Assembly: GCF_003672135.1 (NCBI RefSeq) | Contig: NC_039506.1 | Location: 6,634,001-6,698,000, forward strand | Source of the DNA: Ooceraea biroi | Lineage: Eukaryota > Arthropoda > Insecta > Hymenoptera > Formicidae | Direction of reading: 5' to 3' | Length of the DNA stretch: 64,000 bases | Shown: positions 25,887-38,300 of the stretch, one piece after another | How the letters are laid out: each line of letters begins with the position of its first letter | Position numbering within the stretch: the first letter of the stretch is position 1 | Notes under the pieces: model-generated | The model's database searches: none | The model's input: only the letters and a program-made list of their open reading frames with translations | What the model was told of the DNA's origin: nothing | Made by a program: the position numbers and the translations under genes

Positions 25887-26659
25887 CCCAGGCAGCACAC
25901 ATTGGTTTCAAAACCGTTTCATAAACGTTTTGCCGTAACGTTTCATAACCATTTTATTGAAACGTTTATTTAGGAGAAAAATGTCCAACGAAAAAACGTT
26001 AGGAGAAACGTTTCTTTTTCGGCAAAAAAACGTTTCAGAAACCATCAGAAAAATATTTATCAATTCTATATATCGGTGCCTCAAAGATAGACAGAGTTAA
26101 GTCACATTTTTGTAAAAAACTAGATTTTTATATTTTATGAATTACTCTCTAAATTTCGTGTAGTGGAATCTCACTCTTTTGAAATATCGCTTCAAGTAAT
26201 AGTGATCTCAAAAGTTTCAAAAGAAAAGAAGAAGAAAAGAGTATTGGATCGGTTTGCTGGATGGTTATTTATAAGGTGATAACACAAATGTTACTTGCGA
26301 GAACGTCACGTCTGGCCTGGCCATCTATCGGTCGCTTGGTGAATCAGAGGTGGGAATCACACACACTTGTGTTGATTTTTGTCTCTTGTTCCATAATCGA
26401 GTACATTGAAACGTATGATGTAAAATAATTAACACTCGCAAAGTAAGTAGAAATTACTATTTTTTCTATATTAATTATATAATTTCAAATCAATTGAATA
26501 AAACACATTTTCGTTTCTGTGGAAAGGTGAAAAATACGTTTTTAAAATTTCGGTCTAAAAACGGTTTCTATTTAAACCGTTTCTTAAATGGTACTTTATG
26601 TTTCTTAGACATTAGATACGTCTAAGAAACATATATTAGGCTAACATGTGCTGCCTGGG
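25887..26659. mobile_element. 773-bp non-autonomous inverted-repeat element
   Basis: Ends are CCCAGGCAGCACACAT on the left and the inverse of CCCAGGCAGCACATGT on the right, about 16 bp of near-perfect terminal inverted repeat. No transposase frame is present. The left interior holds several copies of an AACGTTTC-like motif in both orientations (25920-26045), and the right interior has related AAACCGTTTC forms (26560-26590), so the inner region is itself partly palindromic. A GT dinucleotide flanks both sides, which may be a 2-bp target duplication or chance. Family assignment is not possible by eye. Confidence 0.75.
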
Positions 26660-26725
26660 GTATCATTATTTTATCAACAGGTATTTCGAGATCAACAAAT
26701 ATTTCATGTACGTTTACACATCTAT

Positions 26726-26883
26726 CCCAGCAAACACAAAGTAACAGGTAATATACATGTTAGTTATAATTTCCCACTCAACAATGTAATTGTTACATAA
26801 CACGTATGTTATGTTGTATTTATATTAATGAGTGGGAAATTATAACTAACATGTATATTACCTGTTACTTTGTGTTTGCTGGG
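26726..26883. mobile_element. 158-bp MITE with perfect 55-bp inverted arms
   Basis: The left arm 26726-26780 and right arm 26829-26883 are exact reverse complements. They start CCCAGCAAACACAAAGTAAC and enclose a 48-bp AT-rich centre. Perfect arms indicate a recent insertion or ongoing gene conversion. AT flanks both ends, a possible 2-bp target duplication. The CCCAG start is shared with the 773-bp element 66 bp to the left, though the arms differ after that. Confidence 0.85.
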
Positions 26884-27780
26884 ATGTAATACATACAAAT
26901 CCGAATACCGGCAAGTGGTTACAAATACATCAAACAATTTATCAAGACCTTTTAATTACAATGACAGAGAAATGCTGTATGATACGAGTAGCGTGTTACG
27001 CGAGACGATAATGGAACCAAATGAATCTCTTCAAGTGCTTCACCTATGTAGCGTATTCATGCAGTACATAGTTTTATTCGATGTTTCCACACTGTAAAAA
27101 ACAAATCTGCGGAAATCTCGAAATTCCATCTTTCCGCGAATTCCTCAGCGAATTCACGCAACGTCGCGAAACATATATTTCCATTATAATCGCTCTGCAT
27201 TTATCTACGGCAGGATCCGGCCGTATGATAATCAACACCTGTGGCGAGCCGTACTGTACAATCAAATTCCTCGCTCCAGTCGATCGACAGAGACAGCGAA
27301 TGCCTGAAACCGCAAAGCAACGGCGACAAATATCCGTACGTATACGTATACGCGTGCATATACATGCATACATATTCATTTGCGTATGTACACGTTCGCG
27401 CAGATAAGAGAGGTGTATGGAGACGAAGCATGGAAACCTAGTAGCTGCATGTCCCGACGCATGCTCCGTTCCGGGGTCTGGCTGGGGTGATATCCAGTCG
27501 GGTAAGAGAGTCAGCTTCGCCTGGTAGCGGCGCTCGGCATCGATCATTACCTGGTGGAGCGCGGTCCGTCACGCTGAAGACGCGCTGCAAAAGACAATGC
27601 GGGGTACCTCGTCTCGCCCCGTTTTCTCTCCGCCCCGTTCTTCGGCGCCGTGATCATCAACCGGATACTCTCTCTGCTCTCCGTTCCAGGTCCATGTCCA
27701 TGAAGTGCCGACGAGTCCGGATCCGTCAGGACTCGTCAGAGCGACCGGCTCGGTTCGCGATAGCTGATTGCGTCTCTCTG

Positions 27781-27830
27781 TCTCTTGCTCTTTCTTTCTC
27801 TCTTTCTCTCTCTCTCTCTCTCTTTCTCTT
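27781..27830. repeat. (CT)n pyrimidine microsatellite
   Basis: An almost pure C/T run with a central block of consecutive CT units, inside the CpG-rich block upstream of the 28825 gene. An open frame through it encodes alternating Ser-Leu and is not a gene. Confidence 0.85.
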
Positions 27831-28824
27831 GGTCCGGGCCTTTATCAGCGATCAACGTAGTTCGGTCTCGATTCGCCGTAACGCCGTCCTTGGCATCAGA
27901 CACGTCCACGTCATCCGCATCCCTGGGAGTACCTCACACGCACATACACGTATGCAGTGTACGTGTGTGTTCAGTGTCTATGTGTCAGTGTGCGGCGAAG
28001 CAATACGCACCACCTGTGGCATACCCGTCATCACTTGGTTGTGGTGTCTCGTCTGTCATATGTGCCACATCGCTGGTTCCGTAACTAGCTCGGTCGCGAC
28101 ACATCGAACGCCGATTGAACTGATGTCGCGGGACTGAGACCGCTGCTGATCTTGGGTGGGTTTCCCATTGACGCGCGCTCTCGTGCAAAACCAGTTTGCA
28201 TTCAGTTAGATAAATGTGCAAAACCGTTTGCATGTCGTTTGAACGACATTGAATGATGAAGGGATCTTGATACGTGCTTTCAATTAACGTAGAACGTATG
28301 TCGAACGTAAAGTAAAAGAGAAGAATTGCACAAGCATTTACGTCGTCTTAAAGAAACACGATCAGCAGCAGGAACGTTCATTTTCGTGTATTTATAGCAT
28401 CGAAATCAGGAAACGCCGAAATTACAGTGGTGGCTTCATCCCCGCTTTTGCATCGATCATTGACCGATAATACGTGCGCGCAGGGCTCGCCGAGCGTAAA
28501 GGGTCGATCGCGGGATCTTAGTGAATTAATATCAAGCCGGTGATCACAGAGGGAAAGAGAGAGAAAGCGATAATTCAGTCTAAAATTACTTGATGCGTCC
28601 TCGTCATCGCGTCGCACTAAGTTGCACGTCGGACTATTATTGAATTATTTAGTATCCTTGAGCTATATTGCGTTATGTGTGACTTTTCGACAAGGTAACG
28701 AAGAATCTGCGGTGTTACGTATAAAAACCATCCCTAAATAATTCGCGCAAGATTATCAAAGTTTGATCAAAGATAATTTTACTTGTAGGGCTGGGATACG
28801 AAAACCGTCGTCGTTGATGATACT

Positions 28825-30028
28825 ATGACCGATCAGATGTCTATATCATTCCATTCTACTACCAAGATGGATGAGCACGAGAAGAATTTGATGTCAGGAA
28901 CGTTGGAGCAAAGGAAGGAGGCCTTCAAGGAAGATGAGGAGCTCATGCGGGAAACTACGAAATTTATCAGCGAGGTGATAGAGACCGCCACCACGGAAGC
29001 TTCGAAGAGAAAAGTTCAGTCGGAGGTAACAAACTTGAGGAACTTTACTCAAACGAGAAAGTTTCACGGCAAGAGTTTCTCATATATAAGCTAGAAAGAC
29101 AACGCGTTTTTTTTTTTATTAATGAGACATGTATTTTAAAACCGTAACCTGTGTTTCAGGGAGCTGCTACAGGTGAAGGTAAGTAAAACTTTACTTCAGA
29201 GTTTTATTTTTACGTGGCTTAAATATTCTAATACGATATTCCCGATTCTAAAAATTCTAAAAATATTCCTGATTGACTCGCGTCGGCTATACTGAGGAGA
29301 CAGAAGACAGATATAAGTAAAGTTATAAACTTTATGAGAGGTGTGAAAAGAATAACTGAAAGAAGATAGTCCGATAAGTATTTAGACAACTAGATCGCTA
29401 GATCGACGCAAAGATATAATTGAAAAAAATATATAGATTTTGATGAACAAGTAGGTAATAATAATCGAGTATAATTAAATATAATTGGATGGAAATAGAT
29501 GCATATTTGTATTCACGAGTAGAAATATGCTTATATTTGTAATGCCTTCGTTCTTGTCGACGAAAAATATTTTTAAGGTAAAGATCAAAAGATTAAGATC
29601 GTCGCTATATAAGAAAGATCGCTAAACCAGAGATGTATAAAAATGAAAACATAATTAAATGTGGAAGTTGAATTCTAATGTCCTTGACAAAACAAGATTA
29701 TATTGATCGTGATACATACTTTTTCGAGAAAAACAATTTTCCTTATGTATTTCCCGACGTTTTCGACAAACAACGAGGCTATTTCAAATAATCAAGTTAG
29801 GCAAAACGCCCTGTAGAGCTACTTTACAAAGTAGGACGACAATTATAATGATCTCTTTGAAAAATTGACATTTATATAAGTGCTAGTTATATATGTGTAC
29901 GTGTGTGTGTGTGTGCAGGCAGTAGATTGAAGGGTGGTGATACCATCGGCTGGCTGGAACAACCGGGCGCGTGGATTCTGCAATCGTATTCTGAATGCGC
30001 TTTGCCCGTGCTTCACCAACCACGGTAA
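28825..30028 (+). CDS. uncharacterised small protein, 109 residues, three exons
   Basis: I do not recognise this protein. Exons are 28825-29025, 29160-29178 (a 19-nt micro-exon) and 29919-30028; phases 0 and 1 match across both junctions and all four splice sites are canonical. The N-terminal part is highly charged and predicted helical (KEAFKEDEELMRETTKFISE, then TATTEASKRK). The micro-exon gives GAATGE. The C-terminal exon encodes a compact hydrophobic, Trp-containing segment (GGDTIGWLEQPGAWILQSYS) ending ECALPVLHQPR. No signal peptide or membrane helix is evident. A second in-frame ATG at 28867 has a better start context (ccaagATGg) and would give 95 residues. The region just upstream is CpG-rich, and a decayed duplicate of this 5' end lies 3.4 kb away. 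The matching phases argue for a real gene. Function is unknown. Confidence 0.6.
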
Positions 30029-33000
30029 ATCGTAGAGCGATTCACGTAGTGACTGCCGCCACACTACTGCCAGTCTCCTTTGCAAAAAACCAAAAAAGAA
30101 AAACAGTAGTCCGCTCATAGTGCTCATCGTCTCATTTGCTTTACCACCGACCAGACCAGATTGCAGACACCTTCCCATACCACCTACAGGCAGATCGAGA
30201 ACGAGTTGACCACACCAACCAATTGTCCGATCAATTTGAGTGTCGAGCCGGTATTTGCGACTGACTGTCTTTAGCTTTTAGTTCTGGCAGATTTGGCGGA
30301 ACAATGTTTTACATTGCCCGACGGCTGGTCGGAAATATCATTTCGCATCCTGTATGGAAGCCGATTGCTGTCGAAATCGAGACAAAATCATTCAATCATT
30401 TAATTCTATCCCTCAATGTAAATATTACGGCACAGATTCACGATCGAGAGCTTGCCAGTGATACCTATAATTACACCACGATGGAGTGTCACGCGTGATA
30501 TGCATCTTCCTCGCAAGACTGCTCGATTATCATTCTTACAAATTCATCAGATTACATTTAGACTTGTTCACTTGAATTTTTTCACAAATTAATCGGCAGA
30601 TCCGTAGCAATCGGGCATGTTTCACCATTGAGCAATAAGCGCAACTGGAAACGGCAGCTTGCATCGGAATAGACTGCCTGAGGTCAATTGGGGAGTCAAA
30701 AAAAGCTAATTACCAGTTAAGTGTCAACAATCGTTTTGAGTGTCATCGGCTCAGGATATTACTTTTGACACTTGGCTCGTTTTCGGTTTTCCTTTTTCAA
30801 TTGAAGAGCGAAAGTGAAACCAAAAAGACCGAGATCTCTTCCATTGTTTATCTAACGCGTTGTTTCTTTTTGAAATTCTAATAGAAATAAACGGATAGAA
30901 TCTATTATATATAATAACTATAATTAAATACAATTTATATTATTATTTATTATTATTAATAATTAAATTCGAGCAACGTTATGAGAATAAACCCGAAACG
31001 GAAATGTCATTTTACGGATTCATTACTCTTGGTCTCTTCACTTTCCCCTCATAAAAAGAGATGGCAACAGAAGTTTGCGAGCAAAATGGAAGGATGAAGT
31101 CGCAGCTTGTGTATCGGCTGAAACTTATTAATTTACGTTCGCGCGTAGAAACGCTAGTGAAGAGTATGGTATGGCAAGGAGGAATGCTTTTTACGCAAGC
31201 GAGCTGGGCGTTTTCAGAGTGCGTACTAATTTTGCATCCCGAATGGCGTGAGACGGGGAAATAGTAAACGGCCTGCGCTGGTACTGTTTGCATGCTATAA
31301 AAATACTAGAAGATGCTGGCAAGTGTGACTGGATACACAATGGATATGTTGTTCTTTTCCCTTAGAACTGTTCGCCTGGACTCCGTACCGGTATCGCTTC
31401 ACAAGACCTTAACCGTTCGATGACTTCCGGATTTTCCGTTCCGTCGTGCGAGCATGCGATTGACGCAAACAAAGCAAAAATAGGATTAAGTTTCTTCCGA
31501 TTGTCAATTCGATTCCGCGTCGTGGCTCTTATGCATACGCATGTATGTGTGGGCCAACTGAGAACATCAAATAATGTAAAACGCAATTTTCTAATTACAA
31601 TGGTTGGCCGTTAATTATGATCCGTGCGTGAACATAAAAATGTCTGTAGAACATGCAACTTGTCGTTGTTGACATACGCTCGAATTTAATCTTCCTGATA
31701 CCTCGCGGAGACAAGTATCAGTCTGCTGTGGCTGCTGTGCAGCCAAGCGTGAGGAAAGCTACATTAGTGTTCAACATGAAAAACATAATTGTAGGTATAA
31801 TAATTGATACGGCGCATGTACTTTACTCATTATGGAGTAATCTGCAATCGTCTTATAGAGTAGCTTGATCATGTACGGCGATAGTTTCTTATTCGGTTCG
31901 ATTATAAAGTATGTCCATTTAATACGCCTTCCATAAGTATCTTAGCAGCAATGTGTCATATGACAGATGATTCCTCTTGTATGTATATTTTCGCAATATT
32001 AAATTTACTTTAATGTAAGAGAGACATTCGCATTTACAAGCAGACAAGACGTGTGACGTTGCGCGATCGTTTAAATTTTCTCTGCACTAGTTTGCAAGAT
32101 AATGTGTGTATAAGCTAGTTTTATATTACGTAAAGATTTATGTAATACAAGAGAGATTTAATATTAGAATTTGTAAATGACACAATATATACTTTAAAAA
32201 AGAGATGTGATGAAGAATGCACGACACTGTCGTGAGAGTTTTACGAGGTGCAGATATTTATTATTAATTTATTGATTTATTAGTTTTATTTATTATTTAT
32301 TATTTTAGTAATTTTCGTCATTCCTTAAGGTAAAATAATACATTATTCTAGTTATTTCAACTATTAATTTATAATTAGTTAATGTGTTTAAAAGTTTTTA
32401 ATTAAATTTATGTATATAATAAATCTATTTAAATTTAAAAACATTACCAAGCATATAGCAATAACGCATTTTAAATATAACTGAAAAATTTGTAAACACT
32501 GTGTACTTTACGTGTTTATGTGTCGTAGAGTGTCAGACAGCATCAAGGATGTACTGTATTTTATAATATTAGTTATTAATGTCAGTTGTAGCTTGAAATT
32601 TACTAAAAGAGATTTCGTTTAATAATAGCAACGCTGATACTGCTTGTCAGGCATAAAAGAACCGGATCAATAATGTTGCTATAGAGAATCGACATATGTT
32701 GTTATCAGTAATATGGATAATCGTTATCAGTACCATTGCATTCATTTTATCCCTGCTGAAATCTGAAATCAAGCTAAAATCGTCGACGAATTTATCCAGA
32801 TATAAATCGCATTGTATATAATATAGAATCTAAGTCAGTTAATAACGATAATAAGTTTCACCAATCAATCAGGTCGCCGTATGTATCTGTACTCACATTG
32901 AATGTACCTGTGTTAATCAACATTGTACAAGCCGTTAGATTTAATTGTGCAACTATCACAGGACATCCTGGAGAGAATGCGATAATAGTAGTTCTATTCT

Positions 33001-33718
33001 AAATTAAAATCAAAGTTAACTTAATTTGGAATAAAGAATTTATCTTAATGTGCGAGGCACTTAAACTGACTCCTTTATGTGACGTGAATTCTCTGATTGT
33101 ACAAATTATCGATTCGATGACGAAGTATCGGAGTTACTCGCATTCGGCCTTTTCGGGATGTACTGCAGATGCAAACCTCCTCGCGTAAAGGCGAACCGAT
33201 GCAAATTACCGCAATTCGTGCGGTCTACTCCCGCATAACGTGCTACAAATGCTACTTATTGTGTGACTGGTGATGACTATATGGCTTAACGTGGAAACGT
33301 TCAGCGGAACCAACGCCGTTGGTGCGGGGAAGAAAATCAATATATCCCGGCAGTGCCCGTTTTGACCATGAATTGCCGTGTTGCAGAACACTCCTACATA
33401 CACATTTTCGCTGGCGAATTTAGAAGGGATGTGCGAGCACTCGCCATTACCACTGTTCATGTATATGCGTGCTTTTGCCTTTTTTTCTCAATCGCTTGTA
33501 TGTATGTATGTATGTAAGTTAATATTTTAATTCCGATCATAGTATGCAAGGGGCATGCTAGGAGGTTGCGAGGTCCAACGTATTTTTTTCACGCACACAT
33601 ATAGACATGTACATATACACGCCACACATACACGCACGCACGCATCCGTTCAACGACGGCGAATTATTTCTGATAATTCACTGAGCGTTCTCGTTTGCGT
33701 ATTTTTCTAGGACAGGAA

Positions 33719-34360
33719 GACCTGTGTGAAGTTAGCCCTACCCTTTTTGACTTTTGTATTTTTCTGAATTGTACTGCGTTATGCTACATTTGTGCCAATT
33801 TGTGTTGTAGCTCAATAACTTAAAGTGTTTTCATAAAAAAATTAAAATACCAAATTTTTGCTAGCCCCGCACATTTCAAATTTTGAATTTTTGATAACAA
33901 TATTATATTATGCTACGTTTTGCTGATTGTGCACAAAGAAAAAATCGATAAGTCAAATAACTCGGTAATTCAAGTTGTGTTGAAGTATGCTACTTTAGCA
34001 TAATCTGGCATTACCAAAAAATTTCAGAAATGTCAAATTTTTAATTCTTTCCCACCCCTTTTCCATGAAATTTTATCAAGTCTATGATTATTAGAAGGGA
34101 TTTTACTTACTTTTATTTTATATTTAAAATAGTAAAAAAGTACTACTTGCAACAAGAAATTCTATTATTAGCAAAGTTATAAAAGATTAAAAATTTGAAA
34201 AGTATGGAACTAACAAAAAGTTGATTTTTCCATTTTTTGTGAAAAATGTTTCAAGTGATTGAACTGCGATTTGCGGCATAAATTGACACAAACATAGGCA
34301 CAACGATAATTGAGAAAAATATAAAGTTCAAATATAATGCGGGGCTAACTTTACACAGAT
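33719..34360. mobile_element. 642-bp non-autonomous element with 8-bp target duplication (hAT-like)
   Basis: Identical 8-bp copies GACAGGAA flank the element at 33711-33718 and 34361-34368. Terminal inverted repeats are CTGTGTGAAGTTAGCCC on the left and the inverse of CTGTGTAAAGTTAGCCCC on the right. The interior is AT-rich with no transposase frame. An 8-bp duplication is the mark of hAT transposition, so this is probably a hAT-derived non-autonomous copy; the outermost 2-3 bases of the ends do not match each other. Confidence 0.78.
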
Positions 34361-34492
34361 GACAGGAAAAAAGAGCAAAAAAGTACTTTTCATGTTGCCT
34401 ATTTAGATGTATAGAGGGATCAATGGTGTATTACGTATATCAGAGACGAGAGACAATCAAATCAAATGTATGTGGACGTAGAATATTGTCTT

Positions 34493-34494
<2 letters not shown>

Positions 34495-34540
<46 letters not shown>
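34495..34540. repeat. (TA)n microsatellite
   Basis: About 23 uninterrupted TA units; likely length-variable between individuals. Confidence 0.9.
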
Positions 34541-34544
<4 letters not shown>

Positions 34545-35341
34545 CATATGCGTTATAAATACAGATATATAGAGAATTTAATATCGCGACTTTATATTTT
34601 GCGTTACTGGAGCACTTGATATATACGTATACATATATACAAAAAGGAAATATATTTACATCGTATTGTTATCTTCGTATCTTTGGTATCGCGAAATTGT
34701 AAATTAACGCAATTTGTAAATTAATGCAGTCCATCGGTATAAATATTGAATTATCTAAATATTGGAAATTGAATATTGGAGATCGAAATATCAGACTTAT
34801 CGCACTTGTGAAAGTACTATTCCGAAAAAGCGATGTCATACATATAAATATGCAATAAATATTTCCGTTGAGACACATGTGATGATCTATCTTTTCTGTA
34901 TTGCTTGTGTATTTAGTCCTTAATCTACTCTCAGCTCATAATTAGATAATTACGTTTCATTCATTAAACTTATTTTGTTAACTTTTTAATAAACAACGAG
35001 CGATTGCCAAAATCCTTTGAAAATTATTCAATAAGATGATCTCAACTTGTATCAAAGTTAATAGAGCTGGCTCTCCTAAACTGAGTAGTTACCTAATATT
35101 CTTATCTCCAATTAATACAACACATGTTTCAATGTTAGGATGATTGCTATGGTAACGTAAACGTAGAGGCTTAATAAACCTCCGTACGTCATTAGGTTTC
35201 TGTTACATGCGTTTCCATATGGACGAGTGATTTAATAAAGAGTGTAAAGGAGTTTGAAGTTTAACAATATAAGAATAAATAATTCAAAGTGTTTTATAAG
35301 ATATCAACTATTCATTGTTATATATGTTTCTGTTGTATTAA

Positions 35342-38300
35342 ATGCAAGAACATCTAAAAACGGTAAGTGAGTCCTTACAACATAATAAAAGTTTGAGTAT
35401 CTTTATATATTAATAATTAGTATAAAATTTATATAAATTTCTTGTCTTATATTCCATTATACCAAATTATACGCACATTTAATACTCCTAAATTTATATC
35501 AGCATAACAATTTCAATGGTAAAAATTTATATCTTTAGGCAATGGAACTACATTGCACAAAGGAAAGAAAGATACATAAAAAACAGGAAGAAGCTACGAA
35601 ACAAGATAAAAATGATAAAAAAATTAATATTCATCAATTGGAACTGTGCACGCAATCAATAAAACGAAGCAATGAATTCGGTGAACAACCTGTCAAGAAA
35701 GCTCGTAAAAAACATTGCAGTTGGATAAAATTTAGTTCTGATGATTATTGTCTAAATACCAAGTTTGCTAAACATAATCGTGCATATGAAGAAGTTTTTA
35801 ATCGTTTAAAAAATTGTATTTCGGATGAATCGGGTATTTCTGACTTGTCACAAGAATGCAAAACGTCTTCAAGGTAATTATTGATCCGCAAAATGCAATA
35901 AAATATTTTTTCGGAAAGAGTGCTACACATATATGATTTAATCTTTGATTGTCAATAGTTTAATGCATTTGTTTTGTATTAATTTCATAAATGATAAATA
36001 AGTAAATAAATTTAAAGGAGTACCAAAGCAAAGAGAGAAGATCAAGAAAAGGTCATATCCGAAAAGGACGATTATTATACATTGCTACGCCAGCGGAGAG
36101 CCGAATTTCGGATGCACTTGATCAGAAAGATTAAAGGGTCGGGAAAGAGTGATGAAAGCCAGCAAGAGGACATGATGGAAATATGCAGCAGTTATGCAAA
36201 AGAGAGGACGCTTTTGAATAACGATGACGGTGTTCGGGAGCGAGCTTCATCGGTTTCGGCATCGTCGAGAAGCATCGACGATGACACGGATGGTTGGATC
36301 ACAGAGGAAGACAAGAATCTCTTGAGGTATTACTACTACATTCTTCATGAGGTCGATGACGCCCGCGCGGGTACCTTAGATTCTGACACGTTAAAGAAGA
36401 TAACGAGCATGGTGTCCGCTGAATGGCAGGAGAGACACAACGAGTACCTCGGCCGATTGATACATGAAATAAAGCGCGATTACGTTACGAGTATGAAAAA
36501 ATCCATTGTCGACTTTGTGCTGCAGGAGCCCTTTGAAGAGGTGTACGAGTTCTTTGCTCCGGTTAGTATTACGTGAATGTGCGATGACATTTATCCTGAT
36601 TCCAATTATATTGCTCCTAAAATAGAAAATATTATTTTACAACGGACACTTTCTTTCTATTTTTCGGATGCATCTTGTTGGGTCAGTGGTCCGGCACACA
36701 AATACCCTTGTAATTCTACAATCGCTTCTCACACTCGATTGCCCCTGCGATTATACGCTGTGCATGTTTCAGCCGCTCCTTTCCCGAGGGATCATCGATC
36801 CGTATTCGCCAGAGCGCGGCGTTAAATATACAAAAATACGAGCAAAACTGGAAAAGAGGTCGATTGTCCTGTATCATCCGTGCATACGCAAAACTTTGGA
36901 TTACTGGCATCGTGAATATGGGTTAGTGGATTGATGTCAGAGCAATCGTTGCAAACTTTAATTCAGAATAATAACGATTTCCGTAATAATTGTAGGAAAG
37001 TCAAGCAAGTAGATAAACAAGAGCTTGCATCGTATGGAAAATCGTACGATCTTTCAAGTTTTGATTTTCAATTTTCGAGAATACTCAGAAGCACAAACGA
37101 TGATCTGCTCAAACGATGGCTACCAAAAAATATGCAATATTTTGCTCGCAGTAAGAAATCGCTGGAAACAATCTATAATTAAATTTGCGTTAATCCTTTT
37201 GTATTAACATAAAGTTTCTTACGTCTGATCAAAGTATCCATATTCAGGCTTTGAAGAAGAAAACTTTGCCATCGGCGAATGATCCGGAATATAACAGATT
37301 TTTTAATTGTCTTGCCTACGTCATGGAAGATCAGTTGCGAGATTTGTGCTTGCGTTCAATGGAAAGACTACATCAACTATCTCATGGACGTGGGTGTAAG
37401 TAAGATTCCTTGCAAATATAGGTATTAGACTAAAATTTCTGTCTATTAACTCTCTTTTTCTTTTTATTATAATGCGATTAAATACATTAAATATTGCCAT
37501 TTCAAACAGGGCATCAACTGTGGCTTTAACATACATCTTGTGATAAGGAACACGTCTATCTCCTTTGATCCTACATTCAAAATGTTTGTGGACCACTTTC
37601 AACGTTATTAAATTCTCTGTACGAGTTTGTAACCACGTTACCTCGTGCGGAGATAAAACTGGGATGGGTGCAATCTAATACTGGACTGCTCAAGGTATGT
37701 ATGTCTTATGTAATATTGTTTTAATTATTAAATTGTATATGTTATTACATTATTTAATAAACGATTAAACGATTATTAAAATTATTACTGTCATCTCTAA
37801 TTATTCAGTTAAATAGAATCATGATAATTATAACAAAATCAGAAATAAAATCACATTGTGATATGATAATTATTGTTGCATTGCAACATATATATTATAT
37901 TGTTATATTGTTTTTGCAGCCAATAATTTCTTCGGACGTTCTTGAGCAGCATATGAATACTATATCGAATTTAATACAACGATACAGGATTAATCCGGAA
38001 TTGCAACTGCACGAGTTTGATAAATATATAAGCCTGATAAACGACGAGGATGTCAATTACGTTGAGGATTTTCTAAAGACCCAACCGCCTAAACCATATG
38101 AGAAATATTGCGAACTCGTTCAGTATTATGATCAACTGAGCAAGAATATCCCACTAGAGTTTTATCGAACATCTTTTACCGACCTTTTCGAAGTTCGCAG
38201 GCATCATACTATAGACCATATTGTTTCTACAGCTACGAACCTGAGAAATGAAATAGTTTCGAAAATGGTCGCCGATTACCAACAAAAAGTCCGAGCGTAA

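Larger units (their letters stand above)
24501..28824. other. repeat-rich intergenic interval upstream of the unrecognised 109-residue gene
   Basis: No coding exon is supported. Contents in order: AT-rich sequence to about 25.2 kb; a partial duplicate of the 5' end of the 109-residue gene (25252-25510) interrupted by an AT-rich insertion (25360-25450); two inverted-repeat elements (25887-26659 and 26726-26883); then a CpG-rich, C+T-rich block (about 27.1-28.6 kb) with a pyrimidine microsatellite at 27781-27830. The last block may be the promoter of the gene at 28825, which is inference. Confidence 0.5.
30029..35341. other. gene-free interval between the 109-residue gene and the dynein gene
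   Basis: I see no supported coding exon in 5.3 kb. Contents: the probable 3'UTR of the 109-residue gene; AT-rich unique sequence with scattered short chance frames; a (TGTA)n run near 33497-33518; a CA-rich stretch 33590-33645; a hAT-like element at 33719-34360; and a (TA)n tract at 34495-34540. The dynein promoter should lie just left of 35342. Confidence 0.55.

Noticed and set aside
27487..28137. 216-codon plus-strand open frame
   Set aside because: It runs through a (CT)n microsatellite and CpG-rich DNA, has alternating Ser-Leu and no conserved block; open by composition.
30304..31868. Short plus- and minus-strand frames in the gene-free interval
   Set aside because: All are about 60-95 codons with no splice context or recognisable motif.
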